From Microcaldota archaeon (GTDB taxonomy: Archaea; Micrarchaeota; Micrarchaeia; Micrarchaeales; CABMGC01): a DNA stretch of 48,683 nt. Both the position numbers and the translations under genes were made by a program. Positions within the stretch are counted from its first letter, which is position 1. The number at the start of each line of letters is the position of its first letter. Positions 1 to 8,063 of this stretch are shown piece after piece. The stretch lies in assembly GCA_021803405.1 (NCBI GenBank), contig JAJZLO010000039.1, positions 1-48,683 on the forward strand, given 5' to 3'. A model generated the notes under the pieces. That model ran no database searches. It had not been told where the DNA came from and was given only the letters and a program-made list of their open reading frames with translations.

Positions 1-209
1 TCTCTTCAATAAAAAAAGACATAGATGAAATACTTACCTATTTTAATACTCTTGAGTCTATAGACACGGAAGGTGTAGAAGAGGCGTTTCATCCTGTTAA
101 GATTCCAGAAAAAACAAGAGACGATATGCCTGAGGAGTTCAAAGACTCCAATCTAATACTCGACAATACAAAAACATACCGTTTTTATGTAGTGGGTCCT
201 GAATTATGA
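1..209 (+). CDS. gatC: Glu/Asp-tRNA amidotransferase subunit C (5' truncated by window)
   Basis: C-terminal 68 codons of GatC, the small subunit that wraps around and stabilises GatA in the GatCAB amidotransferase. The visible part has the family pattern: a helical segment ending in TYFNTLESIDTEGVEE, then a proline-containing linker and a charged C-terminus ending YVVGPEL. The stop overlaps the gatA start codon (ATGA at 206-209), so the two are translationally coupled. The start lies outside the window. Assignment rests on this sequence plus position directly before gatA and gatB. Confidence 0.85.
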   Translation, partial: SSIKKDIDEILTYFNTLESIDTEGVEEAFHPVKIPEKTRDDMPEEFKDSNLILDNTKTYRFYVVGPEL

Positions 210-1555
210 ACTCCATAGAAGAATTCAAACAAAAGACAAAATCAGATGAGTACTATCTCAAGCTTCACGAAGAGCTTACAGATATAAACAAAGATCTAAA
301 CGCATTTAATAATATATCTGATAGCAAAAAAATTACCGATTTTCCATTTAGCGTTAAGGATAATATTTGTGTGAAAGGAGTAGAAACAACCGCTTCATCA
401 AAGATACTTAAAGGCTATCTGCCTCCATTTAACGCTACTGTAATAGAAAAGCTTGACCAATCAGGATTATCCTTTATTGGAAAAACAAATATGGATGAGT
501 TTGGTTTTGGTAGTTTTGGAACAAATACAGAAAATATAGCAAAAAATCCTTTCGATGAGCGTTATGTCGCTGGAGGTTCAAGCAGCGGAGCTGCTATAGC
601 AACCTCAATACTTAAGTATCATGTTGCTATTGCTGAATCTACCGGAGGTTCAATCTCGACTCCGGCTGCGTTCTGCGGCGTTTTAGGTTTTACTCCAACA
701 TATGGTTCTGTATCAAGATATGGTCTTATAGATTACTCAAACTCTTTAGATAAGATAGGGGTGATGGCAAGAAAGGCAGAGGATATACTATACGTATATA
801 ATATAATCAAGGGCCAGGATAAATATGATAGCACCTGCGTCGGAAAGGACTGCAGCTCAGATATCAAAAAGAAGATAATTTTGATAGATCAGTTAATAAC
901 CGGATTAAATCCCGAAGTGGAACGCGAGTTCATGCGTTTTGTAGACTCACTTGAAAAGAAGGGCTATAAAATAGAACACAGATCTCTTGAGTTTATAGAC
1001 AAGGCAATACCCTCCTATTACATAATAGCTATGGCCGAGGCCTCTACAAACCTTGCAAGATATACTGGTTTTAAATATGGATATAAAAATGAGGACTTGC
1101 TGCAAAACTATAATACCTTTTTCACCAATGCAAGAAAGATGTTTGGAAAAGAAGCAAAACGAAGAATAGTTTTGGGAACATTTGTAAGGAGTGCAAGTGT
1201 AAAGGAACTATACTACTCAAAAGCATTAAAAGTCAGATCTTTGCTTATAAAAGAGTTAACCTCTTTGCTAAAGGAAGGGTTTGTACTATCTCCTGTAATG
1301 CCCATAAAGACTCCAAAATTTGAGGATGTGGCGAAGATGTCGCCTCTTGAGGTATACAAAAGCGATATACTTACAATACCTCCTAATCTTTGCGGTTTTC
1401 CACACATCTCATTTCCATATACATACTCTAATGGGATGCCTCTTGGTGCACAGCTAGTAACTGAACACTGGAATGATTATGCCTTAATCGAGTTTGTAAA
1501 GGACTGGGAGTTATCCTTCAAATACAACTTCAAGTATAATATAGGTGCATTATAG
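206..1555 (+). CDS. gatA: Asp-tRNA(Asn)/Glu-tRNA(Gln) amidotransferase subunit A (amidase)
   Basis: Amidase-signature subunit of GatCAB. It hydrolyses glutamine or asparagine and passes ammonia to GatB, which amidates mischarged tRNA. Visible are the catalytic Lys in FSVKDN (about K51), the GGSSSG loop with the cis-Ser (about 123-128) and the nucleophile in TGGS (about S149), followed by PAAFCGVLGF. Length (449 aa) is slightly below the usual 460-490. Two normally conserved positions differ: the family pattern DTGGSIR reads STGGSIS here. The core Ser-cisSer-Lys triad is intact, so I expect an active enzyme. It overlaps gatC by 4 nt and is followed by gatB after 8 nt. Confidence 0.95.
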   Translation: MNSIEEFKQKTKSDEYYLKLHEELTDINKDLNAFNNISDSKKITDFPFSVKDNICVKGVETTASSKILKGYLPPFNATVIEKLDQSGLSFIGKTNMDEFGFGSFGTNTENIAKNPFDERYVAGGSSSGAAIATSILKYHVAIAESTGGSISTPAAFCGVLGFTPTYGSVSRYGLIDYSNSLDKIGVMARKAEDILYVYNIIKGQDKYDSTCVGKDCSSDIKKKIILIDQLITGLNPEVEREFMRFVDSLEKKGYKIEHRSLEFIDKAIPSYYIIAMAEASTNLARYTGFKYGYKNEDLLQNYNTFFTNARKMFGKEAKRRIVLGTFVRSASVKELYYSKALKVRSLLIKELTSLLKEGFVLSPVMPIKTPKFEDVAKMSPLEVYKSDILTIPPNLCGFPHISFPYTYSNGMPLGAQLVTEHWNDYALIEFVKDWELSFKYNFKYNIGAL

Positions 1556-1563
1556 GTTTTATT

Positions 1564-2856
1564 ATGAAAATAGGTTTAGAGGTACATGTCAGTCTTCCTA
1601 CAAAGACAAAACTTTTCTGCAGGTGCAAAACCTACGTTGCAGAGCCAAATACCGCAATATGTCCAATATGTACCGGAATGCCAGGCTCTAAACCTATGCT
1701 TAACAAGGCCGCCATTTCACAAGCTATGGGAATAGCAAAGGCATTAAACTGCAAGATAAATAGCAGCATTTCATTTGTAAGGAAAATATACTTCTATCCA
1801 GATCTGCCAAAGTCATATCAAGTGACACAAAAAGAGCTAGCCATAGGGAGCGATGGTTTTGTAAGCATACAAAATAAAAAAATACATATAAGACGTGTGC
1901 AGCTTGAGGAGGATCCTGCAAAGATACTTCGTGAAGATAATTATACTCTAATAGATTATAATAGGTCTGGTCAGCCATTAGTTGAGATAGTCACCGAGCC
2001 AGATATATCCTCTGAAGAAGAGCTTAAGATCTTCATGAATGAGCTAAGGAGCATTCTTTATTATTTGGATGTTGACATAAATCAGGAAATGAAGGCAGAT
2101 CTTAACATCTCTCTTTTAGATAATCGCGTAGAGATAAAGAACATAACAGGGATAAAGAACCTAATAGATGCGTTGGAGTATGAATCAAAGAGGCAGCAAA
2201 AGCTAATAGACTTAAATCAAACTATAGAGAAAGAAACACGTTCTTATTCAGAGGCTAAACTTGCTACAATCTCATCAAGAGAAAAGGAGACCGATGAAGA
2301 ATACGGCTTTATTTTTGATCCTGATCTTAACATATACAATACTACAAATATTAATATCAAAGAACCGGTCTATGCCTCTGCAATAGCTGCAGAGTACTCC
2401 AAAAAATATAACGTAAAGGAATCGCAGATTCTTGAAGCAATACAGTTTAACAAAGACTCCCTTATAATAATACAAAATTTTTCAGGAAAGTACCAATTAA
2501 AAGATATTCTAAATACTCTTTCATTAGTGCAAAGATATGGGACAAAAACTCCATCTTTTCAAACCGTTGAAAAAGTATTGGGCATTATAAAAACTGGAAA
2601 TTATCCAACCCAAAGCGATATACGTTCTATCGAAGCTGGAAAGGAAATTGATATAAATCCTAACGCAGTAAATACTGAAGATATAGATAAAGAGATACGT
2701 ATGTTACTCAATGAAAATAAGCATTTAATAAAAGAGTACGAATCAAATAAAAAGGTACTAAACTTTATAATAGGTGCCGTAGTGAAAAAATATAAGGTTA
2801 ATCCAAGGATAATATCAGAACGTCTTGAGGCGTTGCTTACGGAGTATCTGGTGTGA
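1564..2856 (+). CDS. gatB: Asp-tRNA(Asn)/Glu-tRNA(Gln) amidotransferase subunit B
   Basis: Kinase/transamidase subunit of GatCAB: it phosphorylates the side-chain carboxylate of Asp- or Glu-tRNA and substitutes it with ammonia arriving from GatA. The N-terminus has the family opening IGLEVHV and a zinc site formed by FCRC (C19, C21) and CPIC (C33, C36). The body includes VEIVTEPD and the C-terminal helical YqeY-like tail that contacts tRNA (about 330-430). At 430 aa it is shorter than most bacterial GatB (about 475), mainly in loops. Its stop overlaps the aspS start region (2853-2861), so the amidotransferase and the synthetase that supplies its mischarged substrate are co-translated. Confidence 0.96.
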   Translation: MKIGLEVHVSLPTKTKLFCRCKTYVAEPNTAICPICTGMPGSKPMLNKAAISQAMGIAKALNCKINSSISFVRKIYFYPDLPKSYQVTQKELAIGSDGFVSIQNKKIHIRRVQLEEDPAKILREDNYTLIDYNRSGQPLVEIVTEPDISSEEELKIFMNELRSILYYLDVDINQEMKADLNISLLDNRVEIKNITGIKNLIDALEYESKRQQKLIDLNQTIEKETRSYSEAKLATISSREKETDEEYGFIFDPDLNIYNTTNINIKEPVYASAIAAEYSKKYNVKESQILEAIQFNKDSLIIIQNFSGKYQLKDILNTLSLVQRYGTKTPSFQTVEKVLGIIKTGNYPTQSDIRSIEAGKEIDINPNAVNTEDIDKEIRMLLNENKHLIKEYESNKKVLNFIIGAVVKKYKVNPRIISERLEALLTEYLV

Positions 2857-4637
2857 TGATGGAGGTAAATTGCGGTTCTCTTAGCGAAAAGGATGTTGGC
2901 AAGAACATATCAATTTATGGCTGGTGCAGATACATACGTGATCACGGCGGCAAACTTTTTATAGATCTTGCAGATAGGTACGGAACGCTGCAGCTTGTTT
3001 TTGAAGGGCAGTTGTTAAAGGAAGCTGAGAGCATCTCAAAGGAGTATGTTGTTTTTGTCTCAGGAACAATAAAATTAAGAGAGCAAGATACTATAGACAA
3101 GGAAAATCCTTCTGGTAAAATAGAGCTGTTTGTTAATAAATTAGAAATAATAAGCAGCTCGAAGGTGCCTCCATTTGAGCTGATAGACGAGAAGAAAAAG
3201 TTTCTTGCAAATGAAGAGCTGCGTTTAAAATATAGATATCTTGATCTAAGAAGAAAGGAAATGATTCAAAGAATAGAGTTCAAAGACAAGCTCACAAAAT
3301 CAATAAGGAAGTTTTTCTGGGAAAAGGAGTTTCTTGAACTTGAAACCCCGACATTGATAAAGGATACTTATGAAACAGGATCAAGGACATTTTTAGTTCC
3401 TTCAAGGACAAATCAAGATAAGTTTTATGCTCTTCCTCAATCACCACAAACATATAAACAGTTGTGCATGATTGCAGGTCTTGATAAATACTTCCAAGTG
3501 GCAAGATGCTATAGAGATGAGGATCCAAGAGAAGATAGACAGCCGGAGTTTACACAAATAGATATAGAAATATCATTCAAAGATGAAAAATACATTCAAT
3601 CTTTAATAGAGCAGTTAATGCAAAGGATCTTCAAAGAGATTCTAAAGAAAGATATAACACAGAGTTTCAAGCATATGTTATACAAGGATGCCATAAAGAA
3701 TTATGGTTCTGACAAACCAGATCTTCGTTTTGAGTCTAAAATACTTGATATAACACAAGAAGCTAAAGAAAGCAATTATAATATGCTTAAAAGAATAACT
3801 GGGTCAGGCGGATTTGTAAAGGCAATATCATTTCCAGCAACCTTTGGAGCTGAGTCCTCAAAACTTGATAAAAACTACATGTTGAAGTTAATAGATATTG
3901 CAAAGGAGCTTGGTCTTGGCGGCATGACATGGCTTTTTGTGAGCAACAAAAAATTATGTTCAGAACCTTCAAGCATAGTAAACTCCTTTGGTGAAGATGC
4001 TTCAAACAAGATACTATCAAAATTTGCGGCAAAGGAAGGCGATGTCATACTTGTTTTTGCAGATGTATCTGAAAAACTTCTTTTAAATGCCATGGGCAAG
4101 ATAAGAAAGATTGTAGGGGACAAGATAGGAAAGTACTCTGAAGAGTACTCTTTTCTGTGGATAGATGAGTTCCCTATGTTTGAAAAGGATGAGGTGACCG
4201 GAAAACTTAAACCTGCACACAATCCATTCTCTGCTCCAAAAGAGGATACAGTGAAGTACATGGAAAAAGAGCCTGAAAAGGTTGTAGCAAGACAGTTTGA
4301 TTTAGTATTAAATGGCGTAGAGATAGCAAGCGGTTCAATACGTATCCGTGATCCACAATCACAGCGTAAAAGCTTAAGTATGATGGGCATGAGTGATAAT
4401 ACAATAAACGAGACCTTCGGTTTTCTTTTAGAGGCATTGAGTTACGGTACGCCGATACATGGAGGTATGGCACTGGGCTTTGATAGGCTTGTAGCAATAC
4501 TTTCAAACTCAGAAAATATACGTGAATTCATATTATTCCCTAAGAACAAAAAGTACGAATCACCACTTGATGGCTCTCCAACAGCTATAAATAAAAAGCG
4601 TTTAAAAGATGATTTTGGCATAAGCATTGACAGATAA
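2856..4637 (+). CDS. aspS: Bacterial-type aspartyl-tRNA synthetase, probably non-discriminating
   Basis: Class II AspRS of about 593 aa. Archaeal AspRS is normally about 430-440 aa; this one has the bacterial architecture. An N-terminal OB-fold anticodon domain is followed by motif 1 (ETPTLIK), motif 2 (QVARCYRDEDPREDRQPEFTQ, shown here only to its first residues as ARCYRDED), a GAD insertion (about 290-410) and motif 3 (HGGMALGFDRLVAIL). The OB fold reads RDHGG, with His at about residue 30, where discriminating bacterial enzymes usually have Leu; the Lys further on that favours Asp discrimination is Asp (REQDT). Both fit an enzyme that also charges tRNA-Asn, feeding GatCAB. Start: GTG at 2853 or ATG at 2856 or 2859; I prefer an ATG. 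Likely bacterial origin by transfer. Confidence 0.93.
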   Translation: MMEVNCGSLSEKDVGKNISIYGWCRYIRDHGGKLFIDLADRYGTLQLVFEGQLLKEAESISKEYVVFVSGTIKLREQDTIDKENPSGKIELFVNKLEIISSSKVPPFELIDEKKKFLANEELRLKYRYLDLRRKEMIQRIEFKDKLTKSIRKFFWEKEFLELETPTLIKDTYETGSRTFLVPSRTNQDKFYALPQSPQTYKQLCMIAGLDKYFQVARCYRDEDPREDRQPEFTQIDIEISFKDEKYIQSLIEQLMQRIFKEILKKDITQSFKHMLYKDAIKNYGSDKPDLRFESKILDITQEAKESNYNMLKRITGSGGFVKAISFPATFGAESSKLDKNYMLKLIDIAKELGLGGMTWLFVSNKKLCSEPSSIVNSFGEDASNKILSKFAAKEGDVILVFADVSEKLLLNAMGKIRKIVGDKIGKYSEEYSFLWIDEFPMFEKDEVTGKLKPAHNPFSAPKEDTVKYMEKEPEKVVARQFDLVLNGVEIASGSIRIRDPQSQRKSLSMMGMSDNTINETFGFLLEALSYGTPIHGGMALGFDRLVAILSNSENIREFILFPKNKKYESPLDGSPTAINKKRLKDDFGISIDR

Positions 4638-4648
4638 TTATAAATATG

Positions 4649-4665
4649 ATTTTATTTAATAAAAT
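4649..4665 (+). terminator. AT-only hairpin after aspS
   Basis: Perfect 7-bp inverted repeat ATTTTAT-TTA-ATAAAAT, 11 nt past the aspS stop. It could end the gat-aspS transcript. The stem is A/T only and weak, so this is a tentative call. Confidence 0.3.
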
Positions 4666-4705
4666 ATTCTGAACTTTAAAACCCTTACCCCCAAAGTGTG
4701 TAACA

Positions 4706-4804
4706 ATGAGCTCAAAAAACCAAGAGTTACAGATATTTTCACTACTCCTAATCTTAATTACATTGACTTTAATGTCAATGTCATATAAAAAATTTAAAAG
4801 ATGA
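4706..4804 (+). CDS. Putative 32-aa single-span membrane protein
   Basis: Short reading frame encoding a polar N-terminus (MSSKNQELQ), a hydrophobic stretch of about 15 residues rich in Leu/Ile (about 10-24) and a basic C-terminus (YKKFKR). This is the layout of a small single-span protein with a cytoplasmic positive tail. It stops 4 nt before the ATG of the carbonic-anhydrase-like gene, so the two would be co-translated. The ribosome binding site is weak (GTGTG upstream). No family recognised; it may be a chance frame in AT-rich DNA. Confidence 0.4.
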   Translation: MSSKNQELQIFSLLLILITLTLMSMSYKKFKR

Positions 4805-4808
4805 AAAT

Positions 4809-5555
4809 ATGGAAGTAAAACCAAATAAAATAGCCATAATGTGTATGGACGCTAGGATGAATAGTATAGCCGATTCAATGAATGATGGAAGAACTATATT
4901 CGTTAGGACGGCAGCGGCAAATCCTCCTGGTGTAATCAATACGTTGAATTATTTAATGGAGAAAAATAGCATTTCATCTATTTTTTACATGCCGCACAAC
5001 GATTGCGGTGCCTGTAAATTTACACATGCTATAATGTCAAAAGGAGAAGGCTCTACACAGGAGATAGAAAAAGGTCTTATATCGACAATAAGGTCTTACT
5101 CGAAGAATAATTACTCGAATATATGCAGCTCTCCAGATGATTTGAGTATTAAGCTTCAAGAGCTTGGCACTAACTTCATACAACATCATTATCCTGGAAT
5201 AGCATTGAGCTCAAGGATGGCAGATACAAGTTATCCAGTAACAGGAGAAAAAAGGATGGTACTTTCAAGGCCTTCAAGCATGAAGTATTCTGAGATGTTC
5301 ACTCAACTTGATCTTCCTTATGGCTCTACTTATGTCTCCCAACATACAAACTTAATCGAAGCGCTTTGCGATATTCAATTATCATCATCAGCACTGCACA
5401 TAACCAACTTCACAGTAGCGGTAATAGATGATTTTGAAAGGAGAAAGATAGAAGATGAGGTAGATGTGATAAAGGATGCTCTAAAACATATACCACAAAT
5501 AGAGATATCTATAGCTGAGGTAAACACCATAGCTGAAAAAGAAAAGATACATTAA
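4809..5555 (+). CDS. Beta-carbonic-anhydrase-like protein
   Basis: The N-terminal half has the beta-carbonic anhydrase zinc site: CMDAR (C12, D14, R16) and HNDCG (H63, C66), i.e. the CxDxR and HxxC motifs that bind zinc and form the Asp-Arg dyad. Family function is interconversion of CO2 and bicarbonate. The second half (about 110-248), including IQHHYPGIALSSRMAD, is not one I recognise, and the classical Gly-rich segments after HxxC are altered (HNDCGAC). It may therefore be a divergent relative with another role. An oligo-T tract lies directly after the stop (5557). 248 aa is within the broad family range. Confidence 0.7.
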   Translation: MEVKPNKIAIMCMDARMNSIADSMNDGRTIFVRTAAANPPGVINTLNYLMEKNSISSIFYMPHNDCGACKFTHAIMSKGEGSTQEIEKGLISTIRSYSKNNYSNICSSPDDLSIKLQELGTNFIQHHYPGIALSSRMADTSYPVTGEKRMVLSRPSSMKYSEMFTQLDLPYGSTYVSQHTNLIEALCDIQLSSSALHITNFTVAVIDDFERRKIEDEVDVIKDALKHIPQIEISIAEVNTIAEKEKIH

Positions 5556-5556
5556 G

Positions 5557-5568
5557 TTTTTTAAAAAA
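5557..5568. terminator. Bidirectional oligo-T/A terminator (T6A6)
   Basis: TTTTTTAAAAAA gives an oligo-T run on both strands. On plus it directly follows the carbonic-anhydrase-like stop codon; on minus it lies about 8 nt past the end of the candidate RNA at 5577-5676. Oligo-T is the usual archaeal termination signal. Confidence 0.5.
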
Positions 5569-5576
5569 TACGTATT

Positions 5577-5676
5577 GTTTTCCGAGGGTAGGAATGCACA
5601 GTGCGCATTCCAAAGAGAAAAGATTTTGGGATTTGGGTGGGATAAAAATAAGTTCTCAAAAAATCCCTCAGAAAAC
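5577..5676 (-). ncRNA. Candidate structured non-coding RNA, ~100 nt (unknown family)
   Basis: No protein frame accounts for this stretch. Read on minus, its two ends (5676-5665 and 5588-5577) form a continuous 12-bp stem; one pair is U.G on this strand but A-C on plus, so only minus gives a perfect helix. Inside is a perfect 7-bp hairpin, GGAATGC with loop GCACTGT and GCATTCC (5611-5591), plus a weaker alternative helix (ATTTT with AAAAT, or GAGAA with TTCTC). An archaeal TATA consensus lies at 5703-5696, placing the start at about 5676, and a T6 run sits about 8 nt downstream. I do not recognise the family: it is not tRNA, 5S, SRP or RNase P RNA. Promoter, helix and terminator all agree on one strand. 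Confidence 0.6.
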
Positions 5677-5695
5677 TATTACATTTATAAACTAT

Positions 5696-5703
5696 TATAT
5701 AAA
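5696..5703 (-). promoter_or_regulatory. TATA box for the minus-strand candidate RNA
   Basis: Reads TTTATATA on minus, a consensus archaeal TATA box. Its centre is about 24-26 nt upstream of position 5676, the first base of the 12-bp closing stem of the candidate RNA. A second weaker candidate (TTTATAAA) lies at about 5682-5690. Confidence 0.5.
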
Positions 5704-5770
5704 TAGCTTTCTATTTTTTGCTTTTATTCAAGTTTTATTTTATGCAATATTAAAATTTAAGTTTTAACTA

Positions 5771-6592
5771 TTAAGTTTTCCCTAATTTTCCAAGCAGTGA
5801 CCCTAATCCCTGTCCTATTAATACTCTTGAGGCATCTGTGGCAGTTATCTCTAATTTATCATCTATTTTTTTGACAGATACAAACTCTAATTTTATATAA
5901 GCTCCAGGATGCATATCTGCAGAGTAACTGCTAGAAGATCTCCAAAGAGTTACATGCGCTTCATTTTTTCCATCAGTTATACTGCACTCTGAAACTCCAC
6001 TCTGCTTACCATCAAGATCCTTGAAGTACCTTGTCGGGCTTACAGAAAGGATCCTTCCGATTATATCTATGTTTCTTTCATTCTCTGAGAGCTCTGAAAA
6101 ATTAGATTTAAAGTTATATGATGGTATAATCCTGCTTACATAAGTGCCCAAAGTACTAGACAACTCTATGTCACCAGATACCTTTCTTACCTTAAGGCTG
6201 CTTATAGAAACGCTGTCCCCTCTTTGTATTAGCATAGAGTCTATAAAATTACAATTTTTATCCCATAATGATATTGAGGCTGTGCTGCCTTCAGCTCCAA
6301 GGACCACCACTCGTTTTACCCTTGGCGTTCCATTAATTTCCATTCTTATTTTATTAAATACTCTATATACTTTATCCTCAATGTTAACTATATCTCCATC
6401 TACTACCTCATGTTTTAAGAGCAACTCAACTGTAAGCTTCTGATAACTTTTTGCACTTTCCTTGGTGCTCTTTATCTTAGATGCCATTGCCTTATCGATA
6501 AGCCCTCCATTCTGATCAATAATCTTACTTATGTCATCTTCGTATGAGTTGGATTCCGTATTATCACCAGCATTTATATACTTTTTTAACAA
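5771..6592 (-). CDS. RPA-like single-stranded DNA-binding protein (two OB folds)
   Basis: Replication protein A family protein that coats single-stranded DNA in replication and repair. After a short helical N-terminus (about 15-60) come two OB-fold regions: about 80-155 (VKRVVVLGAEGSTASISLWD) and about 170-262 (IIGRILSVSPTRYF, with AHVTLWR). SxSLWD and VTLWR are the characteristic RPA beta-strand ends. No zinc finger is seen, so this is a short archaeal RPA. The first in-frame start is TTG at 6592; the first ATG (6487) would cut into the conserved N-terminal helix, so I keep TTG. It is divergent from nuoM with only 25 bp between. Confidence 0.8.
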   Translation of the reverse strand: MLKKYINAGDNTESNSYEDDISKIIDQNGGLIDKAMASKIKSTKESAKSYQKLTVELLLKHEVVDGDIVNIEDKVYRVFNKIRMEINGTPRVKRVVVLGAEGSTASISLWDKNCNFIDSMLIQRGDSVSISSLKVRKVSGDIELSSTLGTYVSRIIPSYNFKSNFSELSENERNIDIIGRILSVSPTRYFKDLDGKQSGVSECSITDGKNEAHVTLWRSSSSYSADMHPGAYIKLEFVSVKKIDDKLEITATDASRVLIGQGLGSLLGKLGKT

Positions 6593-6617
6593 GAATTATA
6601 TATTGAACGGTTATATA

Positions 6618-8009
6618 ATGTTTCCTTTACTGTTTTTTATAATACTGATACCCTTTCTTTCAATACCCATACTTCTTGTAATACCTGCATATCTAATAAA
6701 AAAAGTACAGTCTATAACCGCAATACTGGTGCTTTTGCTATCCTTTCTCTTGCTTTACGGTTCATTAACCTCACAATCTTATCTTACGGCTCCAATATCT
6801 ATTAATTATCTTGGTTTTAATTTAGGTTTTTCTCTCACGCAAAATACCTTGATACTTGAAATAATGGCCGCCATTGTCTTTGCAGCTTCATCTATAGGCA
6901 TCGATTACTTTATAAAAGATAATAAGCGCACATATGCTATACTATTCGCATTGATAGAGGGATCATCAATAGCTTTATTCCTCTCATCAAACTTACTTTT
7001 TCTTTATGTTTTCTGGGAGATAGCCGAGTTCTCAATGTTTTTTATTATTTACTTATATGGTGCATCGAACAGGAGGTACGCAGCTATAAAGTTCATACTA
7101 TACTCTATAATCTCTAGTCTTTTGCTTCTTGTAGCTATTCTTTTTATCTATATAAACATAACTCCAAATACCTTTTCAATATCTCAGATAATAGCTACGG
7201 CTTCGACAATACCTGGCTCGACACAACTTATAATACTAATATTGCTTCTAGTTTCATTTATGATAAAGATACCAATCTTTCCATTTCATAGCTGGCTTCC
7301 AGATGCGCATACACAAGCTCCAACCCAAGGCAGTATGATATTGGCAGGGGTTTTGCTTAAGTTTGGTGGGTACGGGCTTATACTAACCAGCTTTATGCTT
7401 CCTATATTCAAAAATTACGAGATATATCTAGCTGCAATTTTTTCATTATCTGCATTATACTCGGTTTTTGTTGCTATGCGCCAATCAAACCTTAAGCGAA
7501 CTATAGCTTACAGCAGTATAACCGATATGGCAATTGTCTCTATAGGAATAGCCTCCGGAAGCATCATTGGAATCAACGGCGCCCTTTATGGCATGTTGGC
7601 TCATGCGATAGCCATATCTATGCTTTTCCTTGTGGCAGGAACATTAAAGGAGCTTTATGGAACTTTAGATATATCAGCATTAAAAGGCGTAATAAAGAAC
7701 TTTAACTCCCTAGCCTATCTTTTTATAGCCGCTACATTTGCTACTGTTGGTATACCTCTTACGATAGGATTCATAGCTGATCTTCTTATATTTACTGCTG
7801 CATTCACTACCTTTGGTGTCATAGCATTAATTCCATTATTGAGCGTAATACTTTTGGGCGCATTGCTTTTCTGGATAATAGAGCGCGTGTTTCTTTCTGG
7901 AAGGTCAGTTCAAACTGGATATTTAGTAAACAGTGTATTATACTCGGAGATATTTCTTCTTGCTCTTACTCTTATTTTTGGCATAATGCCTTCATTACTA
8001 ATTCATTAA
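6618..8009 (+). CDS. nuoM: NADH-quinone oxidoreductase-like subunit M (antiporter-type)
   Basis: Proton-pumping membrane subunit of complex I, related to Mrp antiporters, about 464 aa with 13-14 predicted helices. Diagnostic motif: HSWLPDAHTQAPTQGSM followed by LLKFGGYGL. Ionisable residues of the pumping channel are present: Glu in FWEIAEFSMF (helix 5), Lys in MIKIPIFPFHSW and Lys in LLKFGG. The ATG at 6618 is chosen because the preceding in-frame codons overlap the divergent RPA gene. Unlike the usual nuoL-nuoM-nuoN order, this gene is alone on plus and converges on nuoN, 54 bp away. No ribosome binding site is evident; a leaderless or short-leader transcript is likely. Confidence 0.95.
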   Translation: MFPLLFFIILIPFLSIPILLVIPAYLIKKVQSITAILVLLLSFLLLYGSLTSQSYLTAPISINYLGFNLGFSLTQNTLILEIMAAIVFAASSIGIDYFIKDNKRTYAILFALIEGSSIALFLSSNLLFLYVFWEIAEFSMFFIIYLYGASNRRYAAIKFILYSIISSLLLLVAILFIYINITPNTFSISQIIATASTIPGSTQLIILILLLVSFMIKIPIFPFHSWLPDAHTQAPTQGSMILAGVLLKFGGYGLILTSFMLPIFKNYEIYLAAIFSLSALYSVFVAMRQSNLKRTIAYSSITDMAIVSIGIASGSIIGINGALYGMLAHAIAISMLFLVAGTLKELYGTLDISALKGVIKNFNSLAYLFIAATFATVGIPLTIGFIADLLIFTAAFTTFGVIALIPLLSVILLGALLFWIIERVFLSGRSVQTGYLVNSVLYSEIFLLALTLIFGIMPSLLIH

Positions 8010-8029
8010 TAACTTCTAATTCAGAGAAG

Positions 8030-8037
8030 AAAAAAAA
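8030..8037 (-). terminator. Oligo-T terminator of the nuo operon
   Basis: Eight consecutive T residues on minus, 27 nt past the nuoN stop, in the 54-bp gap between the convergent nuoM and nuoN genes. A short inverted repeat (CTTCT/AGAAG) borders it at about 8012-8028. Confidence 0.45.
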
Positions 8038-8063
8038 GTAAATATAACTATCACATTATCATA

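Noticed and set aside
3875..4390. 171-codon minus-strand frame inside aspS
   Set aside because: Shadow of the aspS reading frame; no protein family features, and aspS is intact over the same bases.
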